From the NCBI RefSeq assembly GCF_031143425.1, contig NC_090440.1:1270675123-1270739122 (forward strand): a stretch of DNA of 64,000 nucleotides, in the 5' to 3' direction. Made by a program: the position numbers and the translations under genes. Source of the DNA: Pleurodeles waltl. Taxonomy: Eukaryota > Chordata > Amphibia > Caudata > Salamandridae. Numbering within the stretch: position 1 is the first letter of the stretch; every line of letters begins with the position of its first letter. Below the pieces are notes generated by a model. The model did no database searches. It saw nothing but the letters and a program-made list of their open reading frames with translations, and had not been told where the DNA came from. This document shows positions 54,886-64,000 of the stretch, piece by piece.

Positions 54886-54972
54886 TAGGTGAATTCAAGG
54901 GGTGATCCTTGGAGGACAACACACAATCTGACAATATATGTTGGTCATTATCAAATAATTGTAACAGACATA

Positions 54973-55601
54973 GGTGGTCATTCCGACCTAGGCGGGCGGC
55001 GGTTGCCGCCCGCCCGTCGGAAGCCGCCTGAATACCGCCCCGCGGTCAATAGACCGCGAGGGGTATTCTGACTTTCCCGCTGGGCCGGCGGGCGATCTGA
55101 TTCAGATCGCCCGCCGGCCCAGCGGGAAAGCGCCTTCCACAAGGAAGCCGGCTCGGAATCGAGCCGGCGGAGTGGAAGGCGTGCGACGGGTGCAGCAGCA
55201 CCCGTCGCGCTTTTCAGTGTCTGCATCGCAGACACTGAAAAGCCTAGTTGGGACCTGTTAGGGGGCCCCTGCAGTGCCCATGCCATGGGCATGGGCACTG
55301 CAGGGGCCCCCAGGGGCCCCAAGACGCCCGTTCCCGCCGGCCAGGTTCTGGCGGTAAGAACCGCCAGAGCCAGGCCGGCGGGAAGGGGGTCGGAATCCCC
55401 ATGGCGGCGCAGCATGCTGCGCCGCCATGGAGGATTCCCCAGGGCAGCGGGAAACTGGCGGGAGACCGCCAGTTTTCCCTGTCTGACCGCGGCGTTAGCG
55501 CCGCGGTCAGAATGCCCTTAGGGGCACCGCCGGCCTGTCGGCGGTGCTCCCGCGCCCGTTGGCCCTGGCGGATTGTATCCGCCAGGGTCAGAATGAGGGC
55601 C
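54973..55601. mobile_element. GC-rich Harbinger-type MITE, TSD ATA
   Basis: A 629-bp sister of the 16228-16840 element, sharing GGCGGGCGGCGGT, GCGGTCAATAGACCGC-type hairpins, TCAGTGTCTGCATCGCAGAC and a GCCCATGCCATGGGCATGGGC stem. ATA lies at 54970-54972 and 55602-55604. Non-coding. Confidence 0.9.
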
Positions 55602-56300
55602 ATAATGCTACTGATTTGGATAACACAAGATATTTTGGAAACTGAAGTTTATACATATATGTTTTGCTAGATGTTCTGGAAACATTCTGAACTGCAAAGT
55701 TAAGGGAAAGGACCCCATTTGTGATTAGTGAGACATGCATAGGTGTAACTTACCATTCTCCACCAGGGATTCTTGTCAAGTCTTCAGGATGTAGGGTCTG
55801 CAAAACCTTCTCACAGGGAGAGAGTTGCAATGGGGGACTGAGAGAACCACCACGAGTCCTCTGGGCTTCCAGGTGATGCTTAGAGGCCAGGGAGCAGACT
55901 CTCCCCTGGAAGTCAATCCACAACTTCCAAATTTCCTCCGGTGTGTGCAGATTGTTAGCTACAGCATTTACTCTGTTGTCTATTCTGTCCCACACTTGCC
56001 TTTTCTGAAATATGGTAGTATTTTGTACTTGTGCTCCAAACAATCATGGTTCTGCTCTAATAACTTCATCCACCATGACAGACAATTCTCCGTCTGTAAA
56101 ACGTAGCTTCCTCCTCCCTGCCATTGTGATAAAAAAAATATATATATACTGATGTCCCTACATTGATTTGAAAATAATGCAAAAAATGAAAAGTGAATAA
56201 ACAGAGGGAGAAGAGGACAACAAAAATATAACGTGGATGTTCAGTGGCAAGGGGGGTCAGAATTGGAATGACAAAGGATCATGGTCTGAAATGAAGTGTG

Positions 56301-56307
56301 TTTTATA
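56301..56307 (-). promoter_or_regulatory. TATA box of H4 Myb1
   Basis: TATAAAA in CACTATAAAACACAC on the minus strand, about 177 bases before the ATG at 56124. Same word as in A, B and C. Confidence 0.6.
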
Positions 56308-56309
56308 GT

Positions 56310-56967
56310 GTGTTTTGTAGGTGTTCACCATTGTCCAATTGACATCAGCTGTGGGCTGCTAAGATCTATCTATCCAATAGCTGCAGCCATAGTCCAATGC
56401 TGAACGGATCCTATGACGGACTGCCACTGTCACGGGACTGCCAATGGTACAACTCCAGCTTGACTATGTTATCTAACTATGGTAGGCACAATGCCACCTT
56501 CCCAATGGAGATGTAGTGCTTATCGCCAGCATTGGAGTCCACCGCATTGTCTGTGGGCTAATGCGACCGAGTACACTCCATTGATGCAGATGGTGGCTAT
56601 ACAGCCATAGATCTAAATACAGCAGTCAGAACACCGTATGCTTGATGGAGTACTTGGGATTGCCGCTGCCGCAGATTGGGGGTAATAGAGTCAAAATCTA
56701 AATCAGCTCCTAAATCCCAGAGAAAGTGGCCCATATAAATTAGACAATAAGGCATTACACATAGCTGATTTTAGAGGAGATTATTCTGCACACATATATT
56801 TTAGATTAATTTATGAATACATAGGTACTATGTAGATACTATGGACACAAGGGATTGCTATTTAGTATATAATTTCCTTCTTCCATTTTAGAGGGCATTA
56901 CTTACCATTACATTCCTTTGACATACAGAGTTTCTTGTAGTCTCCTGTTGAGGATATTTTATGAACA
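56310..56967. other. H4 terminal region and flank, no gene
   Basis: Should contain the H4 right end; I could not find a convincing TIR or TSD. No coding sequence. Confidence 0.4.
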
Positions 56968-57273
56968 TGGTAGTTTTCAATACCTCAATGACAGACTCAC
57001 CTTTCACACCCCCACCCGCAACCTTCGCTCCGCCAACCTCGCCCTCATCTATGTCCCCCGCATTCGCCGCACCACCACCAGAGGAAGATCCTTCTCTCAC
57101 CTAGCCGCCAAGACCTGGAACTCCCTACCGCTCCACCTCCGCCTGACCCAAGACCTCTTTTCATTCAGGAAACGCCTCAAAACTTGGCTTTTCAACCAGT
57201 AGCTTCCCCCCCCCAGCGCCTTGAGACCCTAACAAGTGAGTAGTGCGCTCTATAAATCCTTTGATTGATTGAT
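56968..57273 (+). mobile_element. L2/CR1-like LINE 3' end with GATT tail
   Basis: Open to the end of ORF2: RSANLALIYVPRIRRTTTRG, SFSHLAAKTWNSLPLHLRL, RKRLKTWLFNQ, stop at 57200, then a short 3'UTR ending GCGCTCTATAAATCC and GATT repeats (57262-57273), the usual 3' end of L2/CR1-clade LINEs. 5'-truncated. It lies directly against the retroviral TM-like frame. Confidence 0.85.
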
Positions 57274-57760
57274 ATGAAACCTAGAACTAGAAGAGGTGCT
57301 AGTGCTGGAGAAGTAGTTGGGGACATTTTAGGTGCATTGATACCGCCTTTGAGAGTGATCTTGAATGATTTGAAGATTAGAAAGCTATTTACAATTGTGG
57401 ATAAATTGACAACTAGTACAGCAAATTCCTTATTGCTTGTTAATACAGAGATGGTAGCGATACGATCCATGGTTTTGCTGAACAGACTTGCATTAGAACA
57501 AACATATATTGTGTGCTTTTTTATTACTAATGTTAAGTGATGAACTGAAATCATATACTACGAGCAGAACAGTAAAAATGTTATATGTATGCTTCAATAA
57601 TGACCTTAATCAACATGTGTATGCATTTATATTCATGTATTTGGATTGTGGTATTATAATTGAGAGATGTAAAATCACAGTTATTCATAATTATGTTATA
57701 TCCATGAAAAGCAATCTACGTATAACTATGTATTTCATATAGAGTACAATTGATGTTCCA
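57274..57760 (+). pseudogene. Retroviral envelope TM-like fragment
   Basis: The frame 57274-57537 has the order expected for the start of a retroviral transmembrane subunit: a basic R-T-R-R cleavage-like site (near residue 6 of the frame), a hydrophobic Ala/Gly/Ile/Leu stretch like a fusion peptide, a helix, and the segment SMVLLNRLALE, which resembles the conserved heptad/immunosuppressive-domain region. It then diverges and stops before the expected Cys motif region is clear. The upstream surface part is absent; a LINE 3' end sits at the junction. The AT-rich 57540-57760 part is shared with 18150-18480. Non-functional remnant; the similarity is motif-level. Confidence 0.6.
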
Positions 57761-58009
57761 CAATACAATGTGTTTAGGAGAGAAGCATGCTCTTGATACA
57801 GTCTTTTTCTTAAAGAAAAAAATGAACATTTGTGACAAAAGCTGTACTTGAGGTGTTGCATGTAGTTTGATACTTACCTTTTCTTTAAATCTTTCTTTAG
57901 GTAGTTGGTTATATAGAGGATAATTACCATACCTACACATGATATATTTGGTACAGACCTTAACTCTTCGGCTGATCTTGCTACATGAAGGAAGCTGAGT
58001 TTAGAAGAG
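57761..58009. other. No gene seen
   Basis: AT-rich, possibly more of the same retroviral remnant. Confidence 0.35.
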
Positions 58010-58310
58010 ACTATGGGACCAAAAGTCTAACTTAACTATCTTTCAGTATTCCTGAAAGGTAAAGTTACATTAAAAGTCTAACTTAGACCAAAATTCTAAC
58101 TTAGACCAAAAGTCCAACTTTACTACTAGTAAAGTAAGACTTTTGGTCTAATTTTACTTTTGAGAATACCAAAAAGTAGTAAAGTTGGACTTTTGGTCTT
58201 AATTAGACATTTGCCTTAAATTTACCTCTGTGAATACTGAAAAGTAGGAAAGTTAGACTTTTGGTCTAAGTTCCACTTTTGGTCTAACTTTACCATGGTG
58301 AATCAGGCCT
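58010..58310. repeat. MITE-like cluster of inverted GACCAAAAGTC words
   Basis: GACCAAAAGTC/GACTTTTGGTC and AGTAAAGTTAGAC-type words occur at least six times in both orientations within 300 bases, so the segment can fold repeatedly. The right edge is GGTGAATCAGGCC. The matching left terminus is absent, so the copy may be truncated. Confidence 0.6.
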
Positions 58311-59639
58311 TGAGTCTATTAAAATGTAATGTGTCTAGTAGACAACTGATCTGTTCATGCATACGTTGTTTAGAGACAGGTGTACACAGATAAGATTCAA
58401 ACTACTATAAACAGATATATGTGTTTTGTGTAGCTTGGCTTCCACATCCTAAAGTTGGCTCAGAAACACAGCTACAAGTTGAAGATGTAAGGCCTATCAG
58501 TAAGTGATATGTGTTTAGAGATAATACAGACTTGAAGTTCTGGTTATTCAAACAGAAATTTGTATGTGGCAGCCACCCATCCCAAAAAATCCTGATGTTT
58601 GTGGTGGGAAACTAAAGTCTTTATGTACAGATATGTTTAGATGAATAGCTGTATATATGTTACATTCAGCTTACTGACTTTCTAATAAACATTTTTGGAG
58701 AGAAATAAAAATATTATTTGAAAACATGTGATTAACAAATAGTATCTAAAACACTTTTCATTCCAAGGTAAGAAAATACATTACAAAATAGTTTTAAATT
58801 AGCTACTAATGTATTCTTCTGTTTTCAGGTAGTGTTCTCACACTGAATGGATTCTCATACTCAATAGAAGGACCAAAACCTGCTAAACACTGGCAACAAT
58901 TAGAAGAAACGTTTGTCATCTTTGAACTACAGGGGAAAAATATCATATTGATTTTGAACAAAAACGTCTCTGCATTCCAGACTATAATACAAAGAGAAGA
59001 CTTTACACACGCATCATTCTCATACTAAAATTCTTAAAAACTATATGTACCTTAAAATAAGACCACCAGAGGCATAAATCCATTAATATACATAAACCTA
59101 AAGTGGTCTTCATCTTTGGTAGGCCACATGATGACATATATACAGAAGATAACCAATGTATTCTGATAAGCCATTTGTAATTCAGTTATCCCTACTTTGT
59201 CCAAAACCTTCTTTGAAGGCATATGTAATATGGGTTTGTCCATTTCCAAGGTAATTTTGGTTTGAATGCTAGATGTGTTGTTACGCTCTTGTCCAACAAG
59301 ATACAGCTTTCAAGTAGGCTATGTAGTGACTTGACCTAATTATTTCTCATTGATGTAAAATGATGGCGGCTTCCAATGTAATTCCTTATGTCCTCTTTGT
59401 ACTATCACTGGTTATGCAAGTAATATAGCAAAACACAAATAAAACATTATGTAGAGAACATTGTGAGGCCAAAAAGATGTTTGTCACTCTACAACAAGTA
59501 TATGTGATTGTGTTGACATATGCACAGGTGTCAGACGATTGCACTCAATTCTCAAGAAGACTCAGGCATTCTAGAAAATGAGCATGTACCAATAAGCAAT
59601 ATATTTTAAATAAGCTATGCATGGCAATTTGAATGTGAG
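58311..59639. other. No gene assigned; one unrecognised open stretch
   Basis: At 58838-59026, after a polypyrimidine/CAG (TCTGTTTTCAG), an open frame contains KHWQQLEETFVIFELQGKN. I do not recognise it; it could be an exon or a viral remnant. The rest is AT-rich with no motif. Confidence 0.3.
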
Positions 59640-59906
59640 AATTGTCAATACACCATAACATCTCACATTCACTCAGAGCGATTTGTGTATGTAACCACAC
59701 CAGACTGCAAAATAGTGCCATTTGAAAAATTAATAAACAAAGCTATGCAAAATAATGTATGTCCAGACTGTAGAGCAAAAGTACTATCAACTTTAATTCT
59801 TGACAACAGCAATAAATATGTCGTCCTAATGCACAAATGTGCTGAGCAGATGGCATTAAAATTAAAACTGACATTTCCAACTACAAAGCAGGCCAGATTA
59901 CTTTAG
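59640..59906 (+). other. Unrecognised small ORF with CxxC and HxC
   Basis: An open frame of about 85 codons ending 59906, without a clear ATG. It has NNVCPDCRAKVLSTL, then VLMHKCAEQMALKLKL, i.e. a CPDC pair followed 20-odd residues later by HKC, a possible zinc-binding arrangement. Codon bias and neighbourhood give no further hint; it may be an exon or a virus-like remnant. Confidence 0.3.
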
Positions 59907-59939
59907 GAAGAAAAATATACTCTACATTATTATACATAA

Positions 59940-60245
59940 ATAATCATTTGAAAATGATGCTTTGGCACTACTGTGTTTGCAGCATTGTGCAGCACACACA
60001 GAAGTGCCAAAGTGCCATTAGTGATTGTTTATGTGCAGGAAGGGACACCTTCCTGCACAAAAACAATCACACCCCTCAACGGAGACATCCTTGCATGATG
60101 GTGCAAGGATGCCTGCAATGGCATTGGCAGCTGAATTTAGTGCCAGCGCCGGGGACAGCACAGGGGTATGCTGTATTATTGGCATTGCCAATTTTGATGC
60201 AGCACCGCGCTGCACCACTTTTCCATACATCTGGCCCTCAGATGG
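59940..60245. repeat. MITE-like non-coding repeat
   Basis: Contains self-complementary pieces (e.g. GCAGGAAGGGACACCTTCCTGC near 60036-60057, CCTTGCATGATGGTGCAAGG near 60089-60108) and ends with CATCTGGCCCTCAG, similar to the ends of the GGGCCAGATG elements. No clear TSD. Confidence 0.45.
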
Positions 60246-60840
60246 GCACTTTGGTACTAAAAAGGTTTAGCAAGGGCCTAAAAGGGAGGCGTTTTTTGCC
60301 ACAGTGATTTATTGAATTTCATCATGATGCTTCAAGGCTTCGTAATATATTATTTATTAATCACTTCATTGTTTGTTTTATAACTATATCTGTTTGAATA
60401 ATCTGGATCAAGAGTAAGGCATTACCTGTTTATAAAGTCTTTTAAATATATAGTGTGGATTTCTTGTGTTTTCATGAATGGTGAGAAGAGTTTCAAAACC
60501 CACTAATATAACAAATAATTCTGTAGTCTCGTAGGACTGATCATTGCCTTACACACATCATCCACACATAATTAGTAGGAGGTTTGTGTGCTACAGATTA
60601 TGGTTTTTGACTGTATAAAAGTCCTTGATGAGAGTGAGAATAGACTGCAAGATGCCTGGTTGCCAATATGAATGAAGACGAGGTTGACAGAAACAAAAAT
60701 AATACAGTCAAACTACATGAACACTTAGAGGGCTGTTTAAGAGAACTTTCTCTTGCCTGTCTGATACCCAATAAGTTACTTGCACTCTCCTGAAGTAGAC
60801 AGAAACAAAAGCAGAACAGTCAAATTAACAGTAACACATA
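60246..60840. other. No gene seen
   Basis: AT-rich; AGACAGAAACAAAA(A/G)CAGA-type words recur near 60690 and 60800. No motif. Confidence 0.4.
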
Positions 60841-61519
60841 GGGCCAGATGACCTTTTGTTTTGCCACTCACAATTCTTCATCTGTTTGCGAATCGCAAAT
60901 TGCAAGTCGCAAAACAAAATGTACAACAGTTTGCGATTCCAAAAAGGGTTGCAATGGACCTTCTTCATTAATATTAATGAGGCAGTTTGCAATATGAAAC
61001 AAATTTGGGAATGCCTGCACTCACAGGGATGGTGGCCTGCTGGGGTCAGCAGACCACCATGTCTCTGACAGCTTTTTCAACAAAGCAGTTTTTTAAAATA
61101 ATGCAGCCTGTTTTCCTTAAAGGAAAAAAAGGATGCATTTCAAAAATGAAAATGAAAAGTTTTCTTTTCATTTTTTCAGAGTAGGCACTAGTCCGTGGGA
61201 CCACTGCCTGCTCTGAAAAATACATTTTCACTACCATTCACAAATGAGAAGGGGTTTCGTAGGCCCATTACCATTTGTGAATGGGTTAACACCAATGTGA
61301 AATTGATGTTAACTGAGATTGTTTTGCAACTGCATTCACAGTCACTAAACAATCATACATTCCCCTTCCTAATTACAGGTCGCAATCCCTATTTTGCAAG
61401 CCTGTAAATAGATACCGACTCGCAAACTAGGGACGGAACATTGTACAAGGCCATTTTGCTGTCGCAAATGGCGATTTTTGCCTTTTGCGATCACAAAATT
61501 ACATTGCACATCTGACCCT
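60841..61519. mobile_element. Diverged copy of the GGGCCAGATG palindromic MITE
   Basis: Begins GGGCCAGATGACC and ends CATCTGACCC. Shares TTTGCGAATCGCAAA, TTCATTAATATTAATGAGG, the GTCAGCAGACCACCATG block and a pair of polyT/A stems with 54183-54885. More diverged, thus older. Confidence 0.78.
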
Positions 61520-61543
61520 TTGAGTGCTGTTCAAAATAGTGGT

Positions 61544-62043
61544 GGGCAGAACTTGTGGAGTTTGACTCTATGGAATTCCAAGGAGTAACATAATAAATTC
61601 CATGGAGACCTGCCAACGAGCAGAAATACGCACATCAAGCTGCTCGAACTGTAATTTAGCACCGGGAGTGTGTGTCTCACGCTGAAAAGCAGCACAAATG
61701 GCACCATGCAGTGAGCCAGAGGGTGTAGTTACTTGAGTTGATTTTATTGCTGCTCGAGTAGAATTTCCATTTAAGCGGATTATCCTGACTGCAAACTTTA
61801 GCGACTGCCCGCATTAGCAAAATCTCACTGGCTGTCCACCTTGCACCTGGAAATCATGCACGGGGGCAACAAATCTTGTTTGTTCTCACCAAATCACCAT
61901 CCCCGAGCTGGGTGTGAGAAAAAAATTCCACCAAATGGCAATTGGAGGAATTTGGCTAGAACTCCGCTTTATAAGAGTAACAGAAGTTGCTAACATTTTA
62001 CCGGTTGTGCTAGCAGATCAGAATATGTCACCCACCCCTAATT
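61544..62043. repeat. Possible hAT-like non-autonomous repeat
   Basis: Left word AGTGGTGGGCAGAAC and right word TCACCCACCCCT could be degenerate terminal inverted repeats of a hAT-like element. Non-coding, rich in GGAATTCC/GGAATTT words. No matching 8-bp TSD was found, so the class is tentative. Confidence 0.35.
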
Positions 62044-62779
62044 TTAAAAAAAGCATCCTCCTCAGAATGTGATATCCAATCAGTTAACTGCACACTCCTG
62101 ACAGCAATTTAATGGCTGATTATAATATAGGGTTGCCAATTAAGATATTTTGAAAAGGCAGAGGGTGTGATGCAAACTTATGGAGAAGAAACTATGCCTG
62201 AATGACTAATCACAGCTTTAAAATTTTAGAAATAATTTGAAAGAGACAGATAGTATGGTGATCCAGAAGTGCAATTATCGAGTTTGTTTTCTGCACAGAC
62301 CCTTTGAGGATAAATGCGGTTGAGCATTCGAGGTGGGTATAACTGTTGTTTCCCATATGGCATAATCATACAGATTTACCTAAACATTTTGTAGGATTAC
62401 ATGGAATTACACATGAAGAGTAATCCTGTATGGACACAAGCATTCATTTTGCTCTAAGAAATAGCACTAAATGGACCAGCAAACGAACAGTAGTGCAAAC
62501 CACTACTCATGCTCACTAAATATGCTCTTGGGGTAGGATTTTATCCTCAATAAAATCCCAACATTTAGCATTACTTTCATCACGCAAAATACACCCTCAT
62601 GTCCAAAATGGATGTAAAGGTGCAGTTTGTGCTAAGAAAATAGCACTAAGTGGGGCAGCCATTGATGCTACTATGCTATTTTCCCTCAAATTACTCTTAA
62701 TTACTCAAGAGGGTATAGCTGCATAGTTATTGGTAATTCAGTGTTGTAATGCTATCTGTATTTAATCACTGACTCAGTC
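62044..62779. other. No gene seen
   Basis: AT-rich, with repeated AATAGCACTAA(A/G)TGG words near 62460 and 62640. No coding motif. Confidence 0.4.
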
Positions 62780-63321
62780 TTGACCACTGACTCTATTTGT
62801 GCTTAGCTTAGGTTCAGGTGCTTGCTGTCACATCGGTGTCAGAGGATCTTTCCACACCAAGCTTGTTTTCTACATAGAACGTGTTTGTGCTTCTTCCCAC
62901 CAGCACCAGGTTGCACTGTATAGGAACATAACATGGGGAATGTGAACAGTAGATGTGATAAGACAGTCTCAGCTTGGGAATGTTTTCATTACATAAAAGT
63001 ACTGCTGCTCTGTCTCTGGAATGCACTTTGGGGCAGGGCCCATTCCTTTACGTATTTTTGATGCAACCTGAGTGCAGCCAGCGATTGAATTTCATAACGT
63101 AAGCAAAGGGAGGGAGAAGTTGCCAGAACCTTTCTCTTGGGTTTGTTTAAGGTATATAAGGTGGGGATGCTAGGCACTGAAGTAGAAGAAACTCATTTTG
63201 AAGGTGGACGCATTGGCGAAAACAAAATTCCATCGGGGAAGGTTCTCTCCTGTCTCAGCTGTCTAGGGTCCCACAGCTTGACCTTGGCACCAGGATGATC
63301 TTAGATTCCAGCTTGGCTGTG
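62780..63321 (+). repeat. LTR-like segment with TATA box
   Basis: GC-moderate non-coding DNA with GGTATATAAGGTGG at 63150-63163, a good core promoter, followed by a C/T-rich region. The composition and the TATA about 160 bases before the microsatellite resemble a retroelement LTR, but no second LTR, PBS or TG...CA borders were confirmed. Confidence 0.4.
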
Positions 63322-63328
63322 CATATAT

Positions 63329-63389
<61 letters not shown>
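63322..63389. repeat. TA microsatellite
   Basis: About 33 TA units with one G interruption near 63330. Confidence 0.97.
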
Positions 63390-63394
<5 letters not shown>

Positions 63395-64000
63395 ATGCTG
63401 TCCTGAATGGCGTGCGGCGGCGCGCTTACACTTCACGGTGGTGCCGGTTCTTCGGTAGGACACCCGCGTTTTATTCCACTAATTCTTTTTGATCTACAAA
63501 AAGATAAACCGCACCCGAAAGTTGTTTGTTTACTTCCTTTTTATTACCCACCTCAAAAGCAATCCACAGTTCACAGGTACTTCCTGTCCAGCCCATTTCT
63601 CGATTTAAGTATACGAGAGGAACCACAAAAACAAAATATAAAACTAACATAACTCTCTCTTATAACATTCCAAAACATGTTCAAATTTCATCAATATGAG
63701 AGTCTCTGTTTAGAACCACTCCTTTCAGCAAAATGTCACTACTTATTCTTCTTGCATTTCCAATTAATTCTGTTCTGGTTAATGTAGTTACCAACTTTTT
63801 ATGTTAATTCAAACAAATAGGTATGACCATTAATGAAATATATTGCTGAATTATTTTCCCTCATATATCTAATAATGATTAAGTCGCTCCCCAAACAATA
63901 CAAGAAATTCATAATAAGTAAGACTAAATTCTCCATGTTCTCCAGGATTTATGTCTACATTGTATCTGGGTGCGATATATTGTGGTTCTTCCCCATATTA
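63390..64000. other. No gene seen
   Basis: A short GC-rich patch (63405-63470) then AT-rich sequence to the window end. No recognisable domain. Confidence 0.4.

Larger units (their letters stand above)
52522..56124 (-). pseudogene. Myb1 remnant of H4, two exons
   Basis: Exon 1 56124-55754: MAGRRKLRFTDGELSVMVDE, codon 27 is TGA (56046-56044), then VWDRIDNRVNAVANN, EIWKLWIDFQGRV, RTRGGS, LQTLHPEDL; donor TG|GTAAGT. Exon 2 about 53322-52522 (acceptor TTGTATTGTGTAG) encodes an acidic/Pro/Thr stretch, a diverged helix region near 52850-52750 and a Thr/Lys tail near 52560-52525. Exon arrangement equals Myb1 of A-C. The intron holds two MITEs (54183-54885, 54973-55601). AATAAA on this strand is near 52308-52302. 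Confidence 0.78.

Noticed and set aside
1..64000. Host protein-coding gene, tRNA or rRNA
   Set aside because: No host exon series, tRNA cloverleaf or rRNA segment could be recognised on either strand. Everything identifiable belongs to mobile elements or simple repeats.

Overview
This is vertebrate repeat-rich DNA with no host gene that I can recognise. Four PIF/Harbinger-type DNA transposons with introns, many Harbinger-type MITEs, 3' ends of CR1/L2-like LINEs, an L1 fragment and endogenous retrovirus remnants lie nested in one another. That composition suits a giant-genome amphibian. A salamander or newt such as Pleurodeles is my best guess, by inference from the Harbinger load only.

Layout. 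1-3000: a decayed retroviral pol split by a LINE 3' end. 3860-18135: one dispersed repeat interrupted by Harbinger H1 (4311-16065, TSD TAA), a GC-rich MITE (16228-16840, TSD AAA) and an H1-derived MITE (16944-17795, TSD TAA). 19354-27940: Harbinger copy A (TSD TTA). 28626-38784: related Harbinger C (TSD ATT), itself carrying a 180-bp MITE. 39014-47830: Harbinger copy B (TSD ATA), the same family as A in opposite orientation. 47834-49865: L1 ORF2 fragment, minus strand. 50170-56310: an old Harbinger (H4) with two MITEs inserted. 56968-64000: a LINE 3' end, a retroviral envelope TM-like fragment, MITEs, an LTR-like promoter and a long TA microsatellite.

The main result is the gene plan of A, B and C. 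Each has three genes. A two-exon Myb/SANT gene (Myb1) starts near one TIR. The transposase starts near the other TIR in a tiny 83-95 nt exon that splices, in phase 2, over a 4.5-6 kb intron. A second, different SANT-domain gene (Myb2, three exons) lies wholly inside that intron on the opposite strand, followed by GC-rich coding-like minisatellites. B keeps an uninterrupted 376-residue transposase; its Myb1 and Myb2 are broken by small lesions. A and B carry different lesions, so comparing them shows which frames were open in their ancestor. Transposase and Myb1 are transcribed toward each other, and Myb2 appears to have its own internal GC-rich promoter.

Boundaries, TSDs and splice sites were read directly from the bases. 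Family names rest on recognised motifs, not on a database search.
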